A stretch of 64,000 bases of DNA from assembly GCA_036388675.1 (NCBI GenBank), contig DASVRI010000035.1:62001-126000 (forward strand). The letters run 5' to 3'. The notes beneath the pieces are model-generated. The model was given only the letters and a program-made list of their open reading frames with translations, made no database searches and had not been told where the DNA came from. Each line of letters opens with the position of its first letter. The first letter of the stretch is position 1. Below are positions 18,333-26,459 of this stretch, piece after piece. This DNA comes from DASVUS01 sp036388675. GTDB lineage: Bacteria > Armatimonadota > Abditibacteriia > Abditibacteriales > Abditibacteriaceae. The translations under genes and the position numbers were made by a program.

Positions 18333-18806
18333 ATGAAAACCGAAGAGATCACAATTTTTCACCAGCCGCAAGACCGCTTGCGCCTGACTGTGCAGGGCAA
18401 CTGCTCATACCTCAACGTCAAGCCGGTGTGGGCCGCGCCTTTGTCGCGACCCAACACTTATCTGTCTCTTCTGGATGGGAAAAGCAAAGAGATCGTGTTG
18501 CTGAGCGATCCGAGTACTCTGGAGCACGCCTCATGGCAGGCCGTGCAGCGCGAGTTGCAGCAGCGCTATCTCACGGCAGAAGTGAGTAAGATTAGCAGCG
18601 CCCGCCAAGAGTTCGGCGCAACTTACTGGCACGTCGAGACCGACCGTGGCCCGCGGGACTTCGTGACGCAGAACTTGCAGGAAAACGCCTTGTGGTTTTC
18701 AGATACGCACTTGCTGTTACTGGATGTGGACGGCAACCGCTTCGAAATTTCCGACACGAGTACTCTGGATGAGCGCAGCCGCCAACTTCTGCATTCGATT
18801 GTGTGA
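18333..18806 (+). CDS. DUF1854-family protein, partner of the ABC exporter
   Basis: 157 residues, soluble, beta-rich. The C-terminal FEISDTSTLDERSRQLL is the DUF1854 hallmark, and the middle reads VETDRGPRDFVTQN. It starts 16 bp after the exporter stop with AAAGGAG before ATG, so the two form an operon. The biochemical role of the family is unknown. Confidence 0.85.
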   Translation: MKTEEITIFHQPQDRLRLTVQGNCSYLNVKPVWAAPLSRPNTYLSLLDGKSKEIVLLSDPSTLEHASWQAVQRELQQRYLTAEVSKISSARQEFGATYWHVETDRGPRDFVTQNLQENALWFSDTHLLLLDVDGNRFEISDTSTLDERSRQLLHSIV

Positions 18807-18819
18807 TTTAAGCGCAGAG

Positions 18820-18900
18820 GACGCGAAGGGCACCGACAATAAAGACGTTACGTTGATTTGAGCACAGTGAAGAGCCGCAACTAGAGGACGCTGAGTACTC
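18820..18900. repeat. Fragment of GCAGAGG-type dispersed repeat
   Basis: AGCGCAGAGGACGCGAAGGG at about 18821 resembles the 'accgcagaggacgcagagg' repeats scattered in several bacterial phyla. A related pair is at 58880-59000. The gap 18807-18966 holds no gene. Confidence 0.35.
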
Positions 18901-18966
18901 GATCAAGATTCTTCGCAATGTCGAGAGTGACAATACCTCTGCCTTACGAGTGATTCTGACAAAGCA

Positions 18967-19509
18967 ATGACATCGCTAAATCTTCATCTCATCCGTCCAA
19001 ACCTTGATTTGGAAACCCCGTTCATGGAAATGGTGCGAGAGTTTCGCACGGCGAGTGATCCGTGGTTCGATACCGAGCCGCACCTGAAGATGGACGACTT
19101 CGCAACTTACATCGATTACCTGCACAAGGGCGCGCAAGGTACTGATCTTCCTGATGGATACGTGCCGTGGACGGCGTTGTGGCTGGTCAACAAAGAGACG
19201 GGCGGGCTTCTCGGTGTGAGTTCATTGCGCCACCGCCTGACGCCATCGCTGGAAAAGCTGGGTGGTCACATCGGCTACGCGATTCGACCGTCGCAGCGTG
19301 GCAACGGCTTCGGCACAAGTCTTCTCGCATTGACCTTGCCGGAGGCACGTGCGCTGGGATTAGCGTGTGTGCATGTCCACTGCGAAGTGGGAAATGTGGC
19401 GTCAGCGCGCATCATCGAACACAACGGCGGACACTTGCAGGAGCGTGCCAGAGTGCATGGAATGCCGATTGTGCGTTACGTGATTGACCTGACAGCGGAG
19501 CCGGTTTAG
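18967..19509 (+). CDS. GNAT-family N-acetyltransferase
   Basis: 180 residues. The acetyl-CoA binding motif A is GGHIGYAIRPSQRGNGFGTS, with the R/Q-x-x-G-x-G/A loop, and motif B is VASARIIEHNGG. GNAT enzymes transfer an acetyl group from acetyl-CoA to amines; the acceptor cannot be told here. It is the last rightward gene before a convergent leftward operon. Confidence 0.88.
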   Translation: MTSLNLHLIRPNLDLETPFMEMVREFRTASDPWFDTEPHLKMDDFATYIDYLHKGAQGTDLPDGYVPWTALWLVNKETGGLLGVSSLRHRLTPSLEKLGGHIGYAIRPSQRGNGFGTSLLALTLPEARALGLACVHVHCEVGNVASARIIEHNGGHLQERARVHGMPIVRYVIDLTAEPV

Positions 19510-19529
19510 CGAGGCTCGGGGTTATCAAA

Positions 19530-20360
19530 TCACAACACATTTGGTGTGCCGAATTCCTCGGTGACGCGACGCGACGGAGTACTCGGATCATCGTGGTAAT
19601 CGCGCGCGGCGGTCAGGAAAAGCTGCGCGACCTGCGGCAACGCGACACGCATCGCGTCCAGCACCTCGGCCTGGGTCAGCGCCTGAGGTGAGATGCCGGC
19701 AGCGAAGTTCGTCACAACAGAAACGCCCGCATAGGAAATGTTGGCTTCGCGCGCCAGCACCACTTCCGGCACGCCTGTCATGCCGACAACGTCAGCGCCC
19801 CACTTCTCATAGGCGCGAATCTCCGCCGGAGTTTCAAAGCGCGGCCCTTCGGCACATGCATACGTACCGCCATCTTGCAGCGTCAGGTTCAGGTCGTTGG
19901 CCGTCATCAACAACAACGAACGCAAACGGGGGCAATACGGTTCGCTGACGTCGATATGAACGGCGCGCTCATCGAAAAACGTCTTGCTGCGCGACGTGGT
20001 GAAATCGAGGAAATCATTCAGCAGCACCAATGTTCCCGGCATCCAATCGCGTTGCAGTGAACCTACAGCGGTTGAGGCGAATATGGCGGTGACGCCGAGT
20101 TTTTTAAGAGCCGCAATGTTGGCGCGATAGTTGATGCGATGCGGCGGGATGGTAGCCAGTGGAGCCTTGCCGCCATCCAGCGCCGAAGCCGAATGGCGAT
20201 GAAGAAACACAATGTCGCGCCCGTCCAGTGTGGCGCGTGTGAGCTGAGTGCGTCCCCAACGCGTTTCTACAACTTCATCGTGCGCGTCTTGAAACGGCGA
20301 GTCGTCGCCTTGCAACTGCACGCCGGTGCCGCCTATGAACGCCAGAACTCCATCTTTCAT
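19530..20360 (-). CDS. mtnP: S-methyl-5'-thioadenosine phosphorylase (PNP/MTAP family)
   Basis: 276 residues. It splits methylthioadenosine with phosphate into adenine and methylthioribose-1-phosphate. The start FIGGTGV, the phosphate-binding FLHRHSA, the RANIAALKKLG segment, IFASTAVGSL, and the substrate loop TYACAEGPRFETPAEI with VGMTGVPEVVLARE are all family markers. Its ATG overlaps the stop of the YfhO-like gene (ATGA). Purine specificity between MTA and inosine is inferred. No mtnA or mtnK is in the window. Confidence 0.88.
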   Translation of the reverse strand: MKDGVLAFIGGTGVQLQGDDSPFQDAHDEVVETRWGRTQLTRATLDGRDIVFLHRHSASALDGGKAPLATIPPHRINYRANIAALKKLGVTAIFASTAVGSLQRDWMPGTLVLLNDFLDFTTSRSKTFFDERAVHIDVSEPYCPRLRSLLLMTANDLNLTLQDGGTYACAEGPRFETPAEIRAYEKWGADVVGMTGVPEVVLAREANISYAGVSVVTNFAAGISPQALTQAEVLDAMRVALPQVAQLFLTAARDYHDDPSTPSRRVTEEFGTPNVL

Positions 20361-22273
20361 GGGTTGAATTTCCTTCTATTAAGTCTGCACACGCGGAGCA
20401 TACAGAACAGTGCGGCCAGTGCGCAAATCGACAAGAACGAGCCGAAGCGAAACGATTCCGGTTGATATGCTCCGTTGCGCCAGCCCGGAGCGAATTGGCT
20501 GCCTTCAATGCGCGGCACATCAAGTACTCGCCGCTCGTAGATAATGCAGTTATTGTCACGCAATACTTCGCGTCCCACAGCGGATGGTTGCTCTTCTTCG
20601 CTCGCGATATAGCGCACGCGCAAAGCATCCAGCAGGCGTGAACGCGGGTTGTTCAACAGCACCATGTTGCCGTTCCACTGTGGCGAGAGAGTGGGATCGT
20701 ATTGCGAGTACTCTTCTCCCCGCGCCACGGCCTCACGATAGGCGCGCAACGCTAACGAATCGTAACCGCTGATGTCGCGCAGGTTGTAAACCATGGCGCC
20801 GTTGGGCGGCAGAACACCGCGCGGATGGTTGCGCTGCAAACTTTGCAAGCCTTCAACGGGAGCCCAGGTGCTGCGCGGCGTAATGAACAGAACACGGCTG
20901 CCGTCGCGCGTATTCTGCTGCAAAAATTGTGTAATCGGTGTGGCAGGATAAATCGTTTCGCGTGGCGCTGTGGGTTGCGTGTTCCAATTCGCAGCGAATA
21001 ACTCACAGGTGACAATGGCCACGGCCAACGGTGCTACGAAACTTACTTTCCAGTGAGACCGCAGCGCATCCAACCCGAAGGCGGCTAAAAGCGCAACACC
21101 AAAGCTCCACAAGATTAACGCTCGTCCAACGCCGGCGAACTGCGCCAGCCCCGGCACCAGAAAATAGAACGCTTGACTGAGTGTTGCCATCGCGTAGGCC
21201 AGGCCAAAAATCGTGAGCAGCCCGGCGAAGAGCAGAGGAGAGGCCCATTCCCGTCGCTGATGTGCATTGCGCAAAAGGAGAAGCGAACATAGTGCCAGCA
21301 ACGTGGCTGCTATGCCGACATAACCAAAGTTCTCATTGAGTGAGCCCCACGCCGTAGGCCAGTTCGGAAGAAACAGCGACATCCATTCGCCCGGTTGCAG
21401 GCTTCGCTCAGCAATGGCTTGCCAGCCGTCGGCAGTCGCTGTTTGACCCGCACGGTGACTTTGGCGCGAAAGTTCGAGTGTCGGCAGCAGTTGCAGCGCG
21501 CCAAGCAAGAAAGCCCAGGTACCGGCACCGACGAGTACTCGCAACGCGCGCCAACGTTGCGGCATCGTCAGCGCGCGCAGGAGAAGCGCCATCAAACAAT
21601 AAAGAAAAATCTGAGCGTGACCGGCCAACAAAGCACAACACAGCGCAAGAATAAACGGTGCCGTGGTGCTTTGCAATCGTGCGCCTTTGATTGCAGCGGC
21701 CCTCTCAAAGAAGAGAATAAGAACAGGCAACCAGGCTGCGGTGTTGGACAGCGTCGGCAGCATGGCCCATGCGGAGAGATAGCCGCAAAAACACCAGGCG
21801 ACCGCTGCAAGGAGCGAAGCAAGTCGAGAATGCCCCCATTGTTGCGCCAGAAAGTATGTCGCAATGCCGCTCAGCAGCGTGTGCAAAAAGGCGGAAATGC
21901 CAAAAGCACGCGCCACATCGAAGAGCCAGAACGGCAGATTCAGCGGATAAAAGACGGCACTCTGGCCGTTGGCGACGAATGGTGTGCCGGCTAATTGATA
22001 CGGGTTCCACAGTGGGATGAGGCCGCTGCGTAGTTGCCCGGCGGCAAAGCTGCGCCACGGGTAATATTGTCCCAGAGAATCCCATTGCAGAATGTTCCAC
22101 GGCGCTTGCGGATCGCTGCCAAAAGGTGCAAAGCCACGTAGAAAATCGCCGGGCAGCAGCATGTGGCTTGTTGCGAGTACTCGAATCCAGAAAAGCAGGT
22201 TAAGCGCGAGCAGAACGAGCAGGGGAACGGTGTGTGGCGACGCGAGAACACCCTGCCGGAAGCGCGAAAGCAT
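20357..22273 (-). CDS. YfhO-like integral membrane protein (GT-C glycosyltransferase type)
   Basis: 638 residues with about 12 membrane helices. The first loop after TM1 has the region SDPQAPWNILQWDSLGQYYPWRSF, where YfhO and related GT-C proteins carry acidic residues near the membrane face. A soluble C-terminal segment (about 420-600) follows. YfhO-type proteins are thought to glycosylate lipoteichoic acid or similar polymers; here the function is inference. It starts 9 bp after gtrA, a family that often handles lipid-linked sugars, and overlaps mtnP by 4 bp. Confidence 0.75.
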   Translation of the reverse strand: MLSRFRQGVLASPHTVPLLVLLALNLLFWIRVLATSHMLLPGDFLRGFAPFGSDPQAPWNILQWDSLGQYYPWRSFAAGQLRSGLIPLWNPYQLAGTPFVANGQSAVFYPLNLPFWLFDVARAFGISAFLHTLLSGIATYFLAQQWGHSRLASLLAAVAWCFCGYLSAWAMLPTLSNTAAWLPVLILFFERAAAIKGARLQSTTAPFILALCCALLAGHAQIFLYCLMALLLRALTMPQRWRALRVLVGAGTWAFLLGALQLLPTLELSRQSHRAGQTATADGWQAIAERSLQPGEWMSLFLPNWPTAWGSLNENFGYVGIAATLLALCSLLLLRNAHQRREWASPLLFAGLLTIFGLAYAMATLSQAFYFLVPGLAQFAGVGRALILWSFGVALLAAFGLDALRSHWKVSFVAPLAVAIVTCELFAANWNTQPTAPRETIYPATPITQFLQQNTRDGSRVLFITPRSTWAPVEGLQSLQRNHPRGVLPPNGAMVYNLRDISGYDSLALRAYREAVARGEEYSQYDPTLSPQWNGNMVLLNNPRSRLLDALRVRYIASEEEQPSAVGREVLRDNNCIIYERRVLDVPRIEGSQFAPGWRNGAYQPESFRFGSFLSICALAALFCMLRVCRLNRRKFNP

Positions 22274-22282
22274 AGCCGCAGT

Positions 22283-22849
22283 TTATGTTGTTTTGAACGT
22301 CCAGTGTTTGTTGGCGAGGAAATTCCAGAACACGACAATGCCGGTCGCGATGCCAAAGGCGATCAGCGGCTCCCAGCCTTTCTCCGCTTCGGGGCGTCCC
22401 GCCGTCAGCAGGTTGTTGACCACGAAAAGGATAATCTGATTCAGCACCAGACCGACCACGTTCACCAGGACGAAACGCACATACTGCTGATGGCGTTTCA
22501 CCGCATCAACGCGAGGAAACGTCCAGCGGCTGTTCCAGATGTAGCCGTTCGTCACCGCAAAGGTGAACCCGATGAAAGCCGCTACCTGCACATAAAGTCT
22601 GTATGTATCGACGAAGCTTTGAACACGAGGCGCGCCGGCTAATGCCGTGTGCAGAACATGGTCAAGGTGAAAATGATAAACCAGCAGCGAAAAGATGCTG
22701 AGGCTGATAAGCGTGCTGCTCGCGCCGACGATGCAGAACTTGGCAAACTGCTGCAATCCACTATGTCGCAGAATCGAACCCTTGCTCTGCACGCTCGCGG
22801 GCGAGTTTTCCATGTGACTTTCCTCAATGTTCTTCATTGCTGTCGTCAT
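22283..22849 (-). CDS. GtrA-family membrane protein
   Basis: 188 residues with four membrane helices. The pattern QFAKFCIVGASSTLISLSIF then FTFAVTNGYIWNSRWTF and IVVFWNFLANKHWTF is the GtrA signature. GtrA-like proteins are thought to flip polyprenyl-linked sugars for cell-surface decoration. The start overlaps the lepB stop by 4 bp; an internal ATG at 22813 is an alternative. Confidence 0.88.
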   Translation of the reverse strand: MTTAMKNIEESHMENSPASVQSKGSILRHSGLQQFAKFCIVGASSTLISLSIFSLLVYHFHLDHVLHTALAGAPRVQSFVDTYRLYVQVAAFIGFTFAVTNGYIWNSRWTFPRVDAVKRHQQYVRFVLVNVVGLVLNQIILFVVNNLLTAGRPEAEKGWEPLIAFGIATGIVVFWNFLANKHWTFKTT

Positions 22850-23460
22850 TGTTTGTAATCCGGTACAGTCAGGCCGCCGGAGCGTCCCCAGGGCCAGAAG
22901 ACGCGCACGGCCCGTCCTATGATGTCGCGGTCGCCAATTGGCCCGCGTATGCGCGAGTCTTCTGAATTGCCTCGGTTATCGCCCATGACAAAGTATTGGC
23001 CTGTGCCAAGCGTTACGCTGATGGGACGCAGTTGTTGAATGTCTTCTCCGGGGCGCGGCGCGGATGGTTTGATGTAACTCTCGGCAAGCAATCGCCCATT
23101 AATCCACACCTGATCGGCAAACACATCCACCTTTTCACCCGGTAACCCAATGATGCGTTTGATGAGTTGGTCACGATCTTCAACAGGCACATCTTCAGAC
23201 GGCTCGTTATTCCACGAGTTTGGTGCAGCAAACAGCACAATATCACCGCGTCGCCAGGTGCCATGCAAACTGTTGCGATGGTCGATCAGTAGACGATCAT
23301 CAATCAATAGCGACGGTTCCATTGAACGCGAGATGACGAGCGCCGGCTCATACACAGCAAAGCGAATCGCCAGCACCAGCACCAGCGCCAGAACGAGGAT
23401 CGCGCCCTCGATAAGGTACGCAACCAATTTGCTGCTCTTGGTGCTATGGACGGTGCTCAT
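22846..23460 (-). CDS. lepB: Signal peptidase I
   Basis: 204 residues. Cleaves signal peptides at the outer face of the inner membrane. One N-terminal anchor helix (about 12-33) is followed by the catalytic Ser in SRSMEPSL and the general-base Lys in LIKRIIGLPGE, with FVMGDNRGNSEDSR as box E. Short, single-anchor form. It sits between rsmB and gtrA in the leftward run. Confidence 0.94.
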   Translation of the reverse strand: MSTVHSTKSSKLVAYLIEGAILVLALVLVLAIRFAVYEPALVISRSMEPSLLIDDRLLIDHRNSLHGTWRRGDIVLFAAPNSWNNEPSEDVPVEDRDQLIKRIIGLPGEKVDVFADQVWINGRLLAESYIKPSAPRPGEDIQQLRPISVTLGTGQYFVMGDNRGNSEDSRIRGPIGDRDIIGRAVRVFWPWGRSGGLTVPDYKQ

Positions 23461-23483
23461 GGGAGTCGCGGCAATACCATCTC

Positions 23484-24821
23484 TTACTGCTGACGTTGAA
23501 ACTTTGCGGCAAACATGCCATCACAGTCGTGCAGGTGTGGCCACGTCTGCAAAACTCCATCCAACGACTTGAGTACTCGCAACGGTTCTTCCATCTCACT
23601 CGTAGCGAAGCTCCAACTGTCGTGTTGCTCCAGAAACCAGTGCGCCTGGTCTTCGTTTTCTTCGCTTTCCAGCGAGCACGTAGAATATACCAGCACGCCG
23701 CCCGGCTTCACCACAAGTGCTGCGGCATTTAGCAACTTTCTTTGTAGCACCACCAGTTCACCAAGCTGCTGTTTGGTCTTGCGCCAGCGCGCATCAGGCC
23801 GGCGACGCCATGTGCCGGTGCCCAGACAAGGCGCATCCAACAGAACCAGGTCGGCTTTGGGTAGATTACTCGCCAGCTCCAGGAAGTCGCCCGCGCGCGT
23901 TTCGATGCACTTGAGACCCAGATGTTGCGCATTTTCCCGCACCAGCTTCAAACGCCCCGGCGCGAGATCACACGCTAACACCGTCCCTGTGTCCTTCATC
24001 ATTTGCGCCAAATGTGTAGTTTTGCCGCCGGGTGCGGCGCACGCATCCACGATGGTATCGCCTTCGTGCGGATGTGCCAGACGTGCGACGCACTGCGCCG
24101 CCTCATCCTGAGCCAAAATCCAGCCGCTTTGCCACTCGGGCCAGTGCTGCGGCGATCCCAGCGATTCCTCGCCGCGTTCCACCACAACCGCATCAATCGA
24201 CAAGGCACCGGCACGAGCGTCCAGCCCACGTTCGCGCAGAGAATCGAGTACCCGCTCGCGCGTGGTTTTCAAGGTGTTGACGCGCAAATGCAGTGGCGCT
24301 ATCGTGTTGTTACTCTGGCAAAGTGCAGCGCACGCCTCAAAACCCAGGTGACGGAGCCACCGCTCAACAATCCAGGTTGGATGCGAGTACTCGGTGGAGA
24401 GAAAAGCGACCGCATTTTTGTTGGCATCGGGTGAAGGAATGAACTCGGCAGGCAGGCGGCGCGCTACGGCATTGACGAAACCAACAGCCGAGCGCAAGTG
24501 TGCGGCGCGCATCGCTTCGGCGTATTCATCGACCAGAGCGGAGTGGGGCGTATCCAGAACGCAGCGCTCGTAAGCAGCCAGACGCAAGGCGGCGCGCACG
24601 GGTGCATCCAGTTTCGACAAGCGTTTCTTGAGCAGGGGCGCGATTGTGTGGTCGAGGCGCGACTGTGTGCGGCAAACTCCCGCAACCAGCTCGCGTGCAA
24701 AACCTTGCGCCTCGGCGGGCAGGTGGAGATCGTTCAGGGCCGAGGCCAACGGCACGTCGGAGTTCTCCAGTGCGACCAGCGCTTTGAGGGCGCCACGTCG
24801 CGCCTGGGTTTTGGGATGCAT
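23484..24821 (-). CDS. rsmB: 16S rRNA (cytosine-967-C5)-methyltransferase
   Basis: 445 residues. The N-terminal NusB-like RNA-binding domain (about 1-140) is followed by a Rossmann methyltransferase with VDACAAPGGKTTHLAQ as the SAM loop. The motif DAPCLGTGTWRRRPD holds one catalytic Cys and YSTCSLESEEN the nucleophilic Cys. The gene order def-fmt-rsmB is common in bacteria and supports the assignment. Confidence 0.93.
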   Translation of the reverse strand: MHPKTQARRGALKALVALENSDVPLASALNDLHLPAEAQGFARELVAGVCRTQSRLDHTIAPLLKKRLSKLDAPVRAALRLAAYERCVLDTPHSALVDEYAEAMRAAHLRSAVGFVNAVARRLPAEFIPSPDANKNAVAFLSTEYSHPTWIVERWLRHLGFEACAALCQSNNTIAPLHLRVNTLKTTRERVLDSLRERGLDARAGALSIDAVVVERGEESLGSPQHWPEWQSGWILAQDEAAQCVARLAHPHEGDTIVDACAAPGGKTTHLAQMMKDTGTVLACDLAPGRLKLVRENAQHLGLKCIETRAGDFLELASNLPKADLVLLDAPCLGTGTWRRRPDARWRKTKQQLGELVVLQRKLLNAAALVVKPGGVLVYSTCSLESEENEDQAHWFLEQHDSWSFATSEMEEPLRVLKSLDGVLQTWPHLHDCDGMFAAKFQRQQ

Positions 24822-24889
24822 GATTCAGTTGGTGTGCGTGGCGGCGCTACACCGGAGTTGTGCATTGAGCACGTCGTTCGGCAACAAAT

Positions 24890-25822
24890 TCAGGCGAGCG
24901 GCTGGCCGTCTTCTAATCGCGCGCCGCGCGCCCACTCCGCAGCGGACAGGCGAGGACGCCCTTCGGCCTGCACTTCAATGAGGCGCACGGTGCCTTGACC
25001 AGTGGCAACGACAACTCCGTTTTCATTGCTGTGCACAACGTGGCCCGCAGCGGAGGAAGATTTACCTTCCGCGACAGCGGCGCGCCACACTTTCAAGGTG
25101 CGATCACGAAATGAACAGTAAGCGCCCGGCCACGGATTGGTAGCACGAACGCGATTGACGATCTCCTGCGCCGGTTGTGTCCAGTCTATCTGGCCGTCTT
25201 CTTTGCGCAGCATCGAAGCCAGCGTGATGTTGTTTTCATCTTGTGGAGTGCGCGGTGCGTTCCCTTTACCGTTTTGGAGAAGATGTAGTGCGTCGACGAG
25301 CGCCTCGACACCGGGTGCCGTCAACTTCTGCCACAGGTCGGCTGTTGTGTCGTCCGGCTCGATGGGCCACTCTCGTTGAATGATGATGTCACCCGAATCG
25401 AGCTTTTCGGCCATGTGCTGCACCGTCACGCCGGTGACCGCGTCGCCTGCCAGCAGCGCATGTTGCACCGGGGCAGCGCCGCGCCAGCGAGGTAGTAGCG
25501 AGAAATGCACGTTAACACAGCCATTGGGCGGCATGTCGAGAATTGCGCGCGGCAAGATTTGACCGAAGGCCACAACAGCAATGGCCTGTGCTGACACTTC
25601 GCGCAGGACCTTGATGAATTCTTCGTCACGCGCGCGTTGCGGCTGTGCCAGCGGGAGGCGGTGCTGCACTGCGTATTCTTTCACGGGAGAAGCGGCCAGC
25701 CCTTTGCCGCGCCCGGCGGGTTTATCAGGTTGCGTTACGACCAGGGCAATCTCGTGTTCACGATGCAGCGCTTCGAGAAACGGCACGGCGAGCGCCGGCG
25801 TGCCCATGAAAGCAATTTTCAT
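24890..25822 (-). CDS. fmt: Methionyl-tRNA formyltransferase
   Basis: 310 residues. Formylates initiator Met-tRNA using 10-formyl-tetrahydrofolate. N-terminal FMGTPALAVPFLEAL; catalytic block NVHFSLLPRWRGAAPVQ with the conserved Asn and His and the later Asp in MAEKLDSGDII. The C-terminal beta-barrel binds tRNA. It starts 8 bp after the def stop. Confidence 0.95.
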   Translation of the reverse strand: MKIAFMGTPALAVPFLEALHREHEIALVVTQPDKPAGRGKGLAASPVKEYAVQHRLPLAQPQRARDEEFIKVLREVSAQAIAVVAFGQILPRAILDMPPNGCVNVHFSLLPRWRGAAPVQHALLAGDAVTGVTVQHMAEKLDSGDIIIQREWPIEPDDTTADLWQKLTAPGVEALVDALHLLQNGKGNAPRTPQDENNITLASMLRKEDGQIDWTQPAQEIVNRVRATNPWPGAYCSFRDRTLKVWRAAVAEGKSSSAAGHVVHSNENGVVVATGQGTVRLIEVQAEGRPRLSAAEWARGARLEDGQPLA

Positions 25823-25830
25823 AAAAGGAG

Positions 25831-26448
25831 CTAATCTTCGATGCGCTTGCGCAATTCCTCAGGGACATGGAGATTTGGCGGCAGACGGCGCGATTTGTAG
25901 GCGTTCTTAATTTCTTCGGGCGTAGTTTCGTGTAGCGCCACAATCTCTTCGCCTTCCTCATCGATTTCTTCGATGAGCCAACTGATGGTTTCGGGCACGG
26001 CTTTGTCGATGTAGAGTACTCCATCGAGGTGATCGAGTTCGTGCTGCACGCAGGTGGCGGCGCGGCCTTGCTCGTCGCCGTCTTCGCACTCCCACTCGAC
26101 CGCTTTGCCGTTTTCGTCACGCCCGGTGACAACCACACGCGCGTGGCGCGGCACTTTGGCCTGCACACCAGGGATGGAAAGACAGCCTTCGCTGCCGATT
26201 TTGCGCTCACCGGCGCGCCGCACAATGCGCGGGTTAATGATGGCATGAACTTCATCGCCGCGCCGGAACACGAAGATGCGTTTTGATACACCAACTTGCG
26301 GTGCAGCCAAACCTGCGCCATCGACGGATTCCATGGTCTCGATCATGTTGGCGATCAGTTTGCGTTCCACATTGGTAATGCGATCAACGGCGATAGCGCG
26401 CCGCGTCAAAATCGGATCGCCCCAGATTCTTATCGGAAGAACTGCCAT
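25831..26448 (-). CDS. def: Peptide deformylase
   Basis: 205 residues. Removes the formyl group from nascent proteins. The three motifs are GAGLAAPQVG, EGCLSIPG (metal-ligand Cys) and QHELDHLDG (two His ligands and the catalytic Glu). A C-terminal tail of about 35 residues ends in an RLPPNLHVPEELR segment. In a tight cluster with fmt. Confidence 0.95.
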   Translation of the reverse strand: MAVLPIRIWGDPILTRRAIAVDRITNVERKLIANMIETMESVDGAGLAAPQVGVSKRIFVFRRGDEVHAIINPRIVRRAGERKIGSEGCLSIPGVQAKVPRHARVVVTGRDENGKAVEWECEDGDEQGRAATCVQHELDHLDGVLYIDKAVPETISWLIEEIDEEGEEIVALHETTPEEIKNAYKSRRLPPNLHVPEELRKRIED

Positions 26449-26459
26449 TATACCTTTCT

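Noticed and set aside
16809..18371. 520-codon open frame on the minus strand across the ABC exporter
   Set aside because: It lies antisense to a gene with full ABC motifs; its residues (many His, Arg, Gln) are the usual shadow of a GC-rich gene.
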